Of a stretch of 50,397 nucleotides of DNA, positions 28,483 to 39,000 are shown in pieces. Source of the stretch: Apilactobacillus xinyiensis (GTDB taxonomy: Bacteria; Bacillota; Bacilli; Lactobacillales; Lactobacillaceae); NCBI RefSeq assembly GCF_019656235.1, contig NZ_BPLL01000010.1, forward strand, positions 1-50,397, written 5' to 3'. Every line of letters starts with the position of its first letter. Position 1 is the stretch's first letter. Below the pieces are notes generated by a model, which did no database searches, had not been told where the DNA came from, and saw only the letters and a program-made list of their open reading frames with translations. A program made the translations under genes and the position numbers.

Positions 28483-30003
28483 TTGAAGTTTAGAGAATTA
28501 GGATTATCCGAAGATTTGTTAAAGGCAATTGAAGAAAAGGGATTTAAAGAAGCTACTCCAATTCAAGCGGAGACAATTCCACTAACCCTTAAAGGTAAAG
28601 ATGTTATTGGTCAAGCTCAAACTGGTACAGGAAAAACTGCTGCATTTGGCTTACCAATTATAGAAAACATTGACTTAGACAACCCCAATGTTCAAGCATT
28701 GATTATTTCACCAACTCGTGAATTAGCAATACAAACACAAGGTGAAATTAAAAAGTTTGGTAAATTTAAGGGAATCGATGTAGCTGCTGTATACGGTGGC
28801 TCTGACATTAGAAGACAAATTAGTACATTAAAAAGACATCCTAGAGTAGTTGTTGGTACTCCAGGAAGATTATTAGATCATATTAATCGTCGTACTTTAA
28901 AATTAGGGCATGTTAAGACTTTAGTTTTAGATGAAGCTGATGATATGTTAGACATGGGATTTTTAGATGATATTGAAAGTATTATCAAACAAGTTCCTGA
29001 AGAAAGACAAACCTTGTTATTCTCAGCTACTATGCCACAACCAATCAAACGTGTTGGTGTGCAATTTATGAAAGATCCTCAACAAATAACAATTAAAGCT
29101 AAAGCAGTTACAACTGATTTAATTGATCAATATTATATTAAAGTTAAACAATTTGAAAAATTTGATGTTATGACTCGTTTCTTTGATATTCAAGCACCAA
29201 AGGTAACAATTGTATTTTGTCGTACTAAACGTCGTGTAGATGAAGTAGCCAAAGGACTTTTACTAAGAGGTTATTCAGCTGCTGGATTACACGGTGATTT
29301 AACTCAAAATCGTCGTTCACAAATTTTACGTGAATTTAAAAATGAAAAAATTGATGTTTTAGTTGCAACTGATGTTGCGGCTAGAGGAATTGATGTATCA
29401 GGAGTTACTCACGTATACAATTATGATATTCCTCAAGATTCCGAAAGTTATGTTCACCGTATTGGTCGTACAGGTAGAGCCGGTAATCATGGGGTTTCAA
29501 TGACTTTTGTTGAACCAAATGAAATGAGTTACTTAAGAGATGTTGAAAAATTAACTAAAGTTAGAATGATGCCACTTAAGCCACCTTCGGCTGACGAAGC
29601 ACTTAGTGGACAACTATCTGTAGCAAGTAAAGAAATTAGTTCATTACTTAAAAAATTATCAGTTGATAAATTTTCTAAGACTGCTGATGAATTACTTGAA
29701 CAATATGATGCTAAAGACTTAGTAGCTCTACTTTTAAGTAAGATGACTAGAAACCAAGTTAAAGTTCATATAACACCAGAACGTCCTTTACCAAACCGTA
29801 AGGGTGGACACAACAAATTTGGTGGTAGAAATAAACGTCGTGGCGGATTTAAAAAACGCTATGGCAATGGTGGTAATAGACATCATAATGATCGTCATTC
29901 AAGAAATAATAATGATAGCCATCATAGTAACAATTATAGAAGTAATAAGAGTAACAATTCAAAACGTCCTAATAAGTCTTTTACAATTAAACATAAAGAC
30001 TAA
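28483..30003 (+). CDS. cshA: DEAD-box RNA helicase CshA
   Basis: 506-aa ATP-dependent RNA helicase acting in mRNA decay, ribosome assembly and cold adaptation. Core motifs: Q motif ATPIQAET (24-31), Walker A AQTGTGKT (45-52), DEAD at 150-153, SAT at 181-183, and HRIGRTGRAG in the second RecA domain. A C-terminal RNA-binding domain (about 370-430) is followed by a basic, low-complexity tail (about 435-506) rich in Gly, Asn, His and Arg that should bind RNA loosely. TTG start with AGGAGGAAA just upstream. In Bacillus CshA associates with the degradosome and RNA polymerase. A perfect terminator follows. Confidence 0.96.
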   Translation: MKFRELGLSEDLLKAIEEKGFKEATPIQAETIPLTLKGKDVIGQAQTGTGKTAAFGLPIIENIDLDNPNVQALIISPTRELAIQTQGEIKKFGKFKGIDVAAVYGGSDIRRQISTLKRHPRVVVGTPGRLLDHINRRTLKLGHVKTLVLDEADDMLDMGFLDDIESIIKQVPEERQTLLFSATMPQPIKRVGVQFMKDPQQITIKAKAVTTDLIDQYYIKVKQFEKFDVMTRFFDIQAPKVTIVFCRTKRRVDEVAKGLLLRGYSAAGLHGDLTQNRRSQILREFKNEKIDVLVATDVAARGIDVSGVTHVYNYDIPQDSESYVHRIGRTGRAGNHGVSMTFVEPNEMSYLRDVEKLTKVRMMPLKPPSADEALSGQLSVASKEISSLLKKLSVDKFSKTADELLEQYDAKDLVALLLSKMTRNQVKVHITPERPLPNRKGGHNKFGGRNKRRGGFKKRYGNGGNRHHNDRHSRNNNDSHHSNNYRSNKSNNSKRPNKSFTIKHKD

Positions 30004-30005
30004 TA

Positions 30006-30045
30006 TAAAAGCTATTAATTTATTAATAAATTAATAGCTTTTTTG
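30006..30045 (+). terminator. Terminator after cshA
   Basis: AAAAGCTATTAATTTA / TAAATTAATAGCTTTT perfect stem with a TTAA loop and T-run. Confidence 0.92.
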
Positions 30046-30096
30046 GTTTTATAGAATTACAATAGATGTTATTACGTATAATTGTGAGGTAATATT

Positions 30097-31221
30097 ATGG
30101 CTGTTGGATTGCATCGAAATGCTAAAATTGTCATTAATAAGGATGCTTTATTTAAAAATATAAAAGCAGAAAAAGATAGATTAGATTCTAAAACAAGTTT
30201 ATTTGCTGTAGTGAAAGCTAATGCATATGGACATGGAGCAGTAGAAGTAGCTGAAATAGCTAAACAAGCAGGTGCTAGTGGATTTTGCGTAGCTATTTTG
30301 GATGAAGCCCTTGAGCTTCGAGAAGCAGGCTTTAAAGACCCAATATTAGTACTAGGTATTAGTCGTGTTGAAGACATTGAATTGATTATGAATAATAATA
30401 TTTCTATCTCAGTTTCATCGTTAGCTTGGATAAGAGAAGCTACTAAAATAATTCAAACTCACCAATTGAATGGAAAATTAAAAATTCATATTGCGTTAGA
30501 TACAGGAATGGGCAGAATTGGTTTTCAAAATGTAAATGAATTAGGTGAATTTACAGAATACCTGGAAAATAGTAATAATTTTGATGTTGAAGGTATTTTT
30601 ACGCATTTTTCAACTGCTGATTCGAAAGACAACAGCTACTTTAACAAGCAATTAGAAAAGTTTAAATCAATGAAATCCTTTTTACTTGATCATTTTGCAC
30701 CTAAATATGTACATGTTTCTAATTCTGCTACTAGTTTATGGCATAGTGAATGTAATGGAAATATGATTCGATTTGGAGTAGTTATGTATGGATTAAATCC
30801 ATCAGGAAACGATATTTCAGTTCCATATCAATTGAATCCAGTTTTGTCATTGACATCAGAGATTGTTCATTGTAAATTAGTGCCTAAAGGTAATGCTATT
30901 GGATATGGTGCAACTTATACTACTCAAAAAGACGAATGGATTGGGACAGTTCCAGTTGGCTATGCCGATGGATTTAATCGTAAGATGCAAGGTTTTTATG
31001 TTTTAGTTGATGGTATTAAGTGTCCCATTGTGGGTAGAGTATGTATGGATCAATTTATGATTAAACTACCTTATGAAGTGAATATGGGTACTAAAGTTGT
31101 TATAATAGGCGATAGTGGTCATGAGACTATTACATTATTTGATATTGCCCAGTATTGTGATACTATCCATTACGAAGTATCATGTAATTTGAGTAATCGT
31201 TTGCCACGATTTTATGTATAG
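30097..31221 (+). CDS. alr: Alanine racemase
   Basis: PLP enzyme interconverting L- and D-alanine, the source of D-Ala for MurF/Ddl and for teichoic acid D-alanylation. 374 aa: PLP-binding Lys40 in VVKANAYGHG, catalytic Tyr270 in GNAIGYGATY, and CMDQFM near the C-terminal barrel. GAGGT lies 8-9 bases before the ATG. acpS, which usually sits directly before alr in Bacillota, is missing. It is followed after 44 nt by mazE, probably in the same transcript. Confidence 0.97.
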   Translation: MAVGLHRNAKIVINKDALFKNIKAEKDRLDSKTSLFAVVKANAYGHGAVEVAEIAKQAGASGFCVAILDEALELREAGFKDPILVLGISRVEDIELIMNNNISISVSSLAWIREATKIIQTHQLNGKLKIHIALDTGMGRIGFQNVNELGEFTEYLENSNNFDVEGIFTHFSTADSKDNSYFNKQLEKFKSMKSFLLDHFAPKYVHVSNSATSLWHSECNGNMIRFGVVMYGLNPSGNDISVPYQLNPVLSLTSEIVHCKLVPKGNAIGYGATYTTQKDEWIGTVPVGYADGFNRKMQGFYVLVDGIKCPIVGRVCMDQFMIKLPYEVNMGTKVVIIGDSGHETITLFDIAQYCDTIHYEVSCNLSNRLPRFYV

Positions 31222-31265
31222 CTCATTTACATTAGTTAATAATATTGTTTAGGAGTACTTAAAAT

Positions 31266-31544
31266 ATGACATTCAATAACAAAAACAGTTTCTCAGTGGT
31301 ATTTAATGAAAATATTTCTAAAGAATTAGATAATTTTGTTAATGATTTATCTTTTAGCTTTGATAATAATGTTAGAGTTTTTATTAAGAAGTCATATTTT
31401 ACTGATGATGAAATTATACAATCCATGATTAAGGGTTATTTAGAAATGGCTTCTTTGAATAGAGAGATAGTTTCAGAATTTAATGATTGTGAAGATGATG
31501 CTGAAATAAAATTAGATAAATACAGAAAAAATGAATTAAACTAG
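31266..31544 (+). CDS. mazE: MazE/EndoAI-like antitoxin
   Basis: 92-aa partner of the following MazF. The C-terminal half, with MIKGYLEMASLNREIVSEF (about 56-74) and a trailing acidic tract, aligns by eye with the MazF-binding region of B. subtilis EndoAI (RRGYMEMAKINLNI). The N-terminal half should be a ribbon-helix-helix DNA-binding domain: SVVFNENISKELD fits the strand and first helix, but the second helix lacks the usual RNELI pattern, so DNA binding may be weak or altered. GGAG lies upstream of ATG. It is between alr and mazF, the ancestral place. Confidence 0.82.
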   Translation: MTFNNKNSFSVVFNENISKELDNFVNDLSFSFDNNVRVFIKKSYFTDDEIIQSMIKGYLEMASLNREIVSEFNDCEDDAEIKLDKYRKNELN

Positions 31545-31559
31545 ACAGGGGATGTCACG

Positions 31560-31922
31560 ATGTCTAAAGTAGAAATAAAGCGTGGCGATATTTTTTATGC
31601 AGATTTATCACCTGTAGTAGGATCTGAACAAGGTGGGATGCGTCCCGTTTTGATTATCCAAAATAATATAGGAAATCATTACAGTCCAACTGTAATCGTT
31701 GCGGCAATTACAGCCAGGATATCCAAGCCTAAGATGCCTACGCATGTTGGAATTAGTTCTAAGAAAACTAAGATTGAAAAAAACTCGGTTGTATTATTAG
31801 AACAAATTAGAACAATTGATAAACAAAGATTGCATGATAAAGTTGCTAATTTAGACGAAAAGACAATGAAATTGATTGATAATGCACTTAGTTTAAGTGT
31901 GGGTTTGGGTAAAAGGAAGTAG
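31560..31922 (+). CDS. mazF: MazF/EndoA family mRNA endoribonuclease toxin
   Basis: 120-aa toxin; MazF of Bacillus cuts single-stranded RNA at UACAU. The family opening [20 protein letters not shown] (7-26) and catalytic residues Arg28 (GGMRPVLI) and Thr51 (VAAITAR) are present, so it should be active. It starts 15 nt after mazE with AGGGGATG before the ATG, and ends in a perfect terminator. Chromosomal alr-mazE-mazF linkage is widespread in Bacillota, so this is a core module, not a mobile one. Confidence 0.95.
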   Translation: MSKVEIKRGDIFYADLSPVVGSEQGGMRPVLIIQNNIGNHYSPTVIVAAITARISKPKMPTHVGISSKKTKIEKNSVVLLEQIRTIDKQRLHDKVANLDEKTMKLIDNALSLSVGLGKRK

Positions 31923-31933
31923 CCTTATACATA

Positions 31934-31970
31934 AAAAGAGAGTTCGCTATAGCGAACTCTCTTTTCTTTT
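31934..31970. terminator. Bidirectional terminator after mazF
   Basis: Perfect 15-bp palindrome AAAAGAGAGTTCGCT / AGCGAACTCTCTTTT with an AT centre and T-rich tail; shared with the convergent CBS-ACT gene. Confidence 0.94.
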
Positions 31971-31986
31971 AATCTAATCGATTTTA

Positions 31987-32628
31987 TTAATATTCATCAT
32001 GTAAATCTTCAATTTCAGCTACTCTAAAAGATTTTCTTTCTAGTGCAGCAGTAATACGACTTAATAATTCTTTGTCTACTGAGTTAGGAAGGGTGAACAT
32101 TACACGATGAACTAATTCTCCTTCTTGAGCATCTAAACTGATTACACTGGCAATAGAAGTGTATTTACTGATTATTTTTGACATTCCTTCTAAATCGCCA
32201 CGATCACCGTGCGACAAGACCGTAACTACATAACTACCTATGTTAACATTCCAAGATTGTGATAACATATCTAGCAATCTAGTATGAGTTAAAATACCAT
32301 AAAAATTATTGTTGTTATCTAGCACAGTGATATATGGTAAGTCTTTGATTGAAAAGAATACATAGAAGAAAGCGGAATTAATATTAACGAACTTAGTGGC
32401 ATTTTTTAGTAAGGTTGTAACAGGTAATTGCATATCACCACCGCGAGACTTATGACGATAAATATGCATTTTATAAATATTTCCTCTAAAAATATTACCA
32501 GTGGTGTCTAAAACAGGTACACATCTAAAATCAGAATCTTCTAATACTTTTAAAGCTTCTTCTAATGTTGCATCTTCATTTAAAGTTGTTAAGCGACTCT
32601 TTGGTTTGACTAACGATTTCATTAACAT
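31987..32628 (-). CDS. CBS-ACT domain protein, possible c-di-AMP receptor
   Basis: 213 aa with a CBS pair (about 1-135; LNEDATLEEALKVLEDSDF and LPYITVLDNNNNFYGILT are the clear segments) followed by an ACT-like domain (about 140-213). This architecture matches Listeria CbpA (Lmo0553), a cyclic-di-AMP binding protein of unknown output, and differs from the short YkuL type. No enzyme or transporter domain is attached, so a ligand-sensing regulator is likely. The second of three in-frame ATGs (32628) is best spaced from AAGGAGA. Monocistronic between two terminators or promoters. Confidence 0.75.
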   Translation of the reverse strand: MLMKSLVKPKSRLTTLNEDATLEEALKVLEDSDFRCVPVLDTTGNIFRGNIYKMHIYRHKSRGGDMQLPVTTLLKNATKFVNINSAFFYVFFSIKDLPYITVLDNNNNFYGILTHTRLLDMLSQSWNVNIGSYVVTVLSHGDRGDLEGMSKIISKYTSIASVISLDAQEGELVHRVMFTLPNSVDKELLSRITAALERKSFRVAEIEDLHDEY

Positions 32629-32687
32629 AAACATATCTCCTTAAATTAGAAATTTTCTCATAAACACATTTTATCATAAAAATAATT

Positions 32688-34172
32688 CTAATATTTTAAT
32701 TTGTATAATTTATTTATAAAATCACTGTTTTCAAAACTAGAATTAGTTGTGTTAATTAATCGATAATGTTGTTTTAAATAGGGAATAGCTTCGATATTGA
32801 AATCGTTGGGTGCATCTTTTGGTTCAGTTAGTTCAACAAATTCATTATTTTTGTTTTTTAAATATTCTAATTGACTATTATGAACTTTTTTATAAGCGGT
32901 CATGTTAATTTGAGCAAAATATTTATTATGTGGAACGATTCCGGCAACTGTGTAAATTCCTACGTCTAGGTTTCCATAATTTAGTAATGTTTTTTGCTGA
33001 CCTTTATTTATTAACTTGGCATATTTAATTTGAAAAATATTATTACCGTAAAATTGCTTAATAGCTAATGGTAGTGAATTATTAGTTATAGTACACATAC
33101 CTAAACAGGCTAAGATATAAATACCTACTTTTAATTTAGTTAAATGAATAGACAAATTATTAGCAAAATTAGCAATTGTTAAAATGAAAAACAATAGATA
33201 TGCGCTTAAGCCTACCATGTAGTATCGATAATTATTGCTAGCGCCCATTATAACGATTAAGTTAGTTAAGAGAGTGGTTAAAATTAAAGCGATGTTATTT
33301 ATCTTTTTATAATTTATCAATACATATACTATTCCAATTATGAATAATATAGCGATTATGTCATTTTCTTTTCCGGCTAGGGGAAACATGATTATATTTT
33401 TTATGACATTAATAAATGTAAATGAATTTTTGTGATAATAATTTAAATTTAGATAAAAATACACATAGAATAAATCTGATAACGCCTTATTGATCCAATA
33501 AAATATGATTATTGGAACAGTTATTATAGCAAACCCAGTCATGAAGTTAATAATTAATTGTAAAATTTTTTTATAGTCTTTATGCATTAAAAAATAAATA
33601 AAGATATAACCAAAAAAGCCAATCCAAGGGGCAACTAAAGTATATTTAGTCCAAAAAGCTATTCCTACAAAGACAGCTTGCAAAATATATATACGTTTAG
33701 GCATTTTATCTATAGAATATTGCAAACTATGGTATATCATAACTATTATCATTGGAGTGATAAATTCCTCTGGTAAATCACCATTTTCAAAAAAGTATGA
33801 ATTAAATATAATTGGAATAATTAAAAAAACTACTAATTGTGCAATTTTGTTTTTGAAAAATAAGTTAACTATTTTGTGGGTGTATATTAAATCAATTGAT
33901 AGTGCAATAGATTCAAAGATATAAATACCTAAAAAAGATTTGTAAGAAATTAAAGCTGCAATACTATGCATGAAGTATATAAGGGGACCTCTTTGATCGA
34001 ATAAGTCTTTGTAAGGTAGCATACCATTCCATAAACTTTTCCCGATTGTGAACATCATATTAGCATCCCAGGCACTGTTAACTTTAAAAATGGGGGATGC
34101 TGAAGTTAAAATTAACATTGCTATGAATCCTACAACAATGTATAAAAAGTTTAATTTTTGATTATGTAGCAT
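32688..34172 (-). CDS. Multispanning GT-C-like membrane glycosyltransferase
   Basis: 494 aa with about ten or eleven hydrophobic segments from residue 8 to about 360 and a hydrophilic C-terminal part (about 370-494) probably outside the membrane. The first loop carries NSAWDANMMFTIGKSLWNGM and PYKDLFDQRGPLIYF, an acidic-residue pattern like polyprenyl-phosphate-dependent GT-C (GT39/PMT-like) enzymes, which move sugars from a lipid carrier to cell-wall polymers or proteins. The ATG at 34172 follows AGGTGA; the upstream GTG belongs to that site. It lies downstream of the ldh terminator with no promoter recognised. Acceptor and sugar are unknown. Confidence 0.7.
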   Translation of the reverse strand: MLHNQKLNFLYIVVGFIAMLILTSASPIFKVNSAWDANMMFTIGKSLWNGMLPYKDLFDQRGPLIYFMHSIAALISYKSFLGIYIFESIALSIDLIYTHKIVNLFFKNKIAQLVVFLIIPIIFNSYFFENGDLPEEFITPMIIVMIYHSLQYSIDKMPKRIYILQAVFVGIAFWTKYTLVAPWIGFFGYIFIYFLMHKDYKKILQLIINFMTGFAIITVPIIIFYWINKALSDLFYVYFYLNLNYYHKNSFTFINVIKNIIMFPLAGKENDIIAILFIIGIVYVLINYKKINNIALILTTLLTNLIVIMGASNNYRYYMVGLSAYLLFFILTIANFANNLSIHLTKLKVGIYILACLGMCTITNNSLPLAIKQFYGNNIFQIKYAKLINKGQQKTLLNYGNLDVGIYTVAGIVPHNKYFAQINMTAYKKVHNSQLEYLKNKNNEFVELTEPKDAPNDFNIEAIPYLKQHYRLINTTNSSFENSDFINKLYKLKY

Positions 34173-34193
34173 TTTATTCACCTGTTTTTTTTA

Positions 34194-34237
34194 ATAAAAT
34201 AACCGAGCCATCTATTCAGACAGCTCGGTTATTTTTA
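34194..34237 (-). terminator. Terminator after ldh
   Basis: 13-bp stem AAAATAACCGAGC / GCTCGGTTATTTT (34196-34208 and 34223-34235), reading on the minus strand into a T-run. It lies between ldh and the glycosyltransferase. Confidence 0.9.
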
Positions 34238-34267
34238 GTCAACAGTCATTAAATTAACTATTAGCTA

Positions 34268-35269
<1,002 letters not shown>

Positions 35270-35375
35270 TGAAATTATAAATTCTAAAGGATTTGTATTG
35301 AAATCTTGTAATTAAAGTCTATTTTAGATATAATTTTAAGTTTTAAACTACGCAATTAAGTGCAAATTTTGACTA

Positions 35376-35384
35376 TGATATAAT
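35376..35384 (+). promoter_or_regulatory. Extended -10 promoter of pth
   Basis: TGaTATAAT at 35376-35384, 37 bases before the pth ATG. It probably drives pth, mfd, the flippase, rqcP and divIC. Confidence 0.68.
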
Positions 35385-35421
35385 TACAGTTAATTAAGCA
35401 ATACAAAGGGGATTTTTTGTT

Positions 35422-35979
35422 ATGAAAATGATTGTGGGATTAGGAAATATTGGACCACAATATGATGGCACTAGACATAATACTGGTTTTTCAGTGGTAG
35501 ATGATTTTGCTGAATCAAACAACATATCACTTTCTACTATCAAGATGAATGCCAAAATCGGTTCAGGAATTATAGATGGTGAAAAAGTAATTCTAGTTGA
35601 ACCAACTACTTTTATGAACGAATCTGGTCGAGCAGTTAGACCTTTGATGGATTTTTATAAATTAGATATAGAAGATTTAATTGTAGTGTATGATGACATG
35701 GATTTACCGGTTGGTAAAATTCGCCTAAGAAGTCATGGATCTGCTGGTGGTCATAATGGAATTAAAAGTTTAATTGCACATTTGCAAACTGATAAATTTT
35801 ATCGCATAAAAGTGGGTACGGACCATCCTAAACGTCAAAGTGTCGTTGATTATGTTTTAGGTAAATTTACTGATGAACAAAAACCACATTTTGATGAAGC
35901 TAAAATTCAGGCTAATAAAGCTTTATTAGATTGGGTCAATGAAGTAGATTTTAATAAATTAGAAAACACGTATAACTAA
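35422..35979 (+). CDS. pth: Peptidyl-tRNA hydrolase
   Basis: Frees tRNA from prematurely released peptidyl-tRNA. 185 aa: GLGNIGPQYDGTRHNTGF at 6-23 with catalytic His19, EPTTFMNESG with substrate-binding Asn, and the Asp pair in YDDMDLPVG (91-92). AAAGGGG precedes the ATG. The pth-mfd junction is as in B. subtilis once fin is removed; the preceding ctc and prs of that order are 17 kb away here. mfd follows after 26 nt. Confidence 0.97.
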   Translation: MKMIVGLGNIGPQYDGTRHNTGFSVVDDFAESNNISLSTIKMNAKIGSGIIDGEKVILVEPTTFMNESGRAVRPLMDFYKLDIEDLIVVYDDMDLPVGKIRLRSHGSAGGHNGIKSLIAHLQTDKFYRIKVGTDHPKRQSVVDYVLGKFTDEQKPHFDEAKIQANKALLDWVNEVDFNKLENTYN

Positions 35980-36005
35980 AGTTTAGGTGAAAGGGAGCTT
36001 TTAAT

Positions 36006-39000
36006 TTGCAATTAAGTCAGTTTTTTACAGAATTACCAGATTATAAAAAAATAAAAAGCGAACTAGAACCCAAACAAAGACAACTGGTTACAGGTTTATC
36101 TGGTTCTGCCAAAACAATGTTTTTAGCTAGCTTAATGCAAGATACTAAAAAGCCAATATTAGTTGTAACAGATACTTTAGCTCATGCTAATGGTTTATCT
36201 GAAGATTTACGAAATTTATTGCCAGATGAGCAAGTTATGGAATTTCCAGTTGAGGAGTTATTAGCTGCTGAAATATCAACTAGTTCACCACAATTTAAAT
36301 TGCAACGAGTTGAAGCTTTAACAGCCTTGCAAAGTGATAATCCGGTTATCATAGTTACTTCAATATCTGGCACTAGACGTTATTTGCCTACGCCAGATAA
36401 CTTTAAATCTTCGATTATAGATTTGAAAGTTGGCAATGATTATGAAATAACAAACTTACGTAATGAATTGTTTGATTTAGGTTATGTTCCACAAAAAATG
36501 GTTTCCGCACCAGGTGAGTTTTCAATTCGTGGTTCAATTGTTGACATTTATCCACTAAATAATGAATATCCAATTAGATTAGATTTTTTTGATACAGAAA
36601 TTGATTCATTACGTTTTTTTGATGTTTCTAATCAAAGAAGTATAGAAAATATTGATTCTTTTTCCATTATTCCAGCTAGTGATTTTATATTTAGAAATAG
36701 TGATAAGCAATCAGCAGCTAAAGCGATGCAAAAAGACCTAAATAACGAGTTAAAATCGATTGCTGACGATAAACTAAAACATTTATTAAGTAATAATGTC
36801 CAACCAGTTATAGATGATCTAAAAAATAGTATAGTTGGATCACAAGCTTTATTATTTTCTAAATACTTGTTTAATACACCGGCTTCAATTTTTAATTACT
36901 TAAATGATAATGGTATAGCTGTTTTTGATGATTATAGTCGTTTATTAGATTCTAATCGCCAGTTAGTTTCAGATGAACAAAATTGGTTAGAAATGAAAAT
37001 TGAAAATGCTGAAGTATTACCAAACTTGAAATTAGGATTTGATTTTTTAAAACTTTTTAAGGGACTAAATCAAACTGAAATTTTGTTATCAATGTTTCAA
37101 AAAGGTTTAGGTCGAATGAAGCTTGTACAAATTAGTGATTTAAAAGTGAGACCAATGCAGAAGTTCTTTGGCCAAATTCCAATGCTAAAAACTGAAATTG
37201 ATCGTTGGAAAAAGCAAAAAGATACCGTTGTAATTATGGTTAAAGATGCTTCTAGAATTCAAAAAGTTAATAAAACCTTAGAAGATTTTGAAATTAAGGC
37301 AGTTCAAACTAGTTCAGATAAAATTTTAGAACATGAAGTGCAAATTATTCCAGAAAATCTTAATAATGGTTTTGAAATTCAGATAGCTCAAATGGCTATA
37401 ATTACTGAATCGGAAATGTTTGCTAAGGTTAATAAACGTAAACCTAGGCGACAAACTTTTTCTAATGCCGAACGAATTAAAAGCTACTCGGATTTAAAAC
37501 CAGGGGATTATGTTGTTCATGTAAATCATGGTATCGGTCAATATAAAGGGATGCAAACCATGGAAGTTGATGGGAAGCATCAAGACTATATGACAATTGA
37601 TTATCGTGATAATGCACAGCTCTTCATTCCGGTTACGCAGTTAAATTTAATTCAAAAATATGTATCTTCAGAAGATCGTCATCCTAGAGTAAATAAACTA
37701 GGTGGTTCTGAATGGCAAAAAACTAAGCGTAAAGTACAGAGCAAAATAGAAGATATTGCAGATGATTTGATTGCTTTATATGCTAAACGTTCTGCTGAAA
37801 AGGGGTTTGCATTTCCTAAAGATGATGAATATCAGCATAAATTTGAAGATGAATTTCCGTACCAAGAAACACCTGATCAATTGAGAAGTGCTGAAGAAAT
37901 TAAGCATGATATGGAACAATCGCATCCAATGGATAGGCTATTGGTTGGTGACGTTGGATATGGTAAAACTGAAGTGGCTTTAAGGGCAGCCTTTAAAGCA
38001 GTTGAAGCTGGCAAACAAGTAGCTTTTTTAGTGCCTACAACGGTTTTAGCACATCAACATTATGAAACAATGCGCAATCGCTTTGAATCTTTTCCAGTCA
38101 ATATATCTGTTCTATCTAGATTCAGAAGTCGCAAACAAGTAACTGAAACTAAACAAGGATTAGCTGATGGTAGTATTGACATTGTTGTAGGAACCCATCG
38201 ACTATTGTCAAAAGACATTAAGTTTCATGATCTAGGCCTTTTAATGGTTGATGAAGAACAACGTTTCGGAGTTAAACACAAAGAAAAAATCAAACAATTA
38301 AAAGATAATGTCGATGTTTTAACTTTAACTGCAACACCAATTCCTAGGACTTTAAATATGTCCATGATGGGGGTTCGTGATTTATCGGTTATCGAAACTC
38401 CCCCTGCTAATCGTTATCCTATTCAAACTTACGTAATGGAAGAAAATGCTGGAGCGATTAGAGAGGGTATTACGCGTGAATTACAACGTGGTGGTCAAGT
38501 TTTTTATATGCATAATCGAGTTAATGACATAGAAGAAACTGTTAATCATCTACAAGCTTTATTACCGGATGCACGAATTTCTTACATCCATGGTCAAATG
38601 ACTGAAAATCAATTGGAAACTATTTTATATGATTTTGTAAATGGTGATTATGATGTTTTAGTGACTACCACGATTATTGAAACTGGGGTGGACATCCCTA
38701 ATGCTAATACATTATTTGTGGAAAATGCAGATCATATGGGACTATCACAGCTGTATCAAATTAGAGGACGAATTGGTCGGTCCAATCGATTAGCTTATGC
38801 ATATTTTATGTATAAACCCAACAAGGTGTTGACTGAAGTTTCTGAAAATAGGCTAGAGGCCATTCGTGATTTTACCGAGTTAGGTTCAGGATTCAAAATT
38901 GCTATGCGTGATTTGTCATTACGTGGAGCTGGAAACTTATTAGGTAAGCAACAGTCCGGGTTTGTAGATTCAGTTGGATATGATTTATATACGCAAATGC

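Noticed and set aside
29804-30034. Overlapping plus-strand frame in the cshA tail
   Set aside because: Low-complexity shadow rich in Ile/Val/Asn from the repetitive tail codons; no start signal.
31266-31922. mazEF as a mobile toxin-antitoxin island
   Set aside because: Downstream of alr is the ancestral Bacillota location; no mobility signals or composition change.
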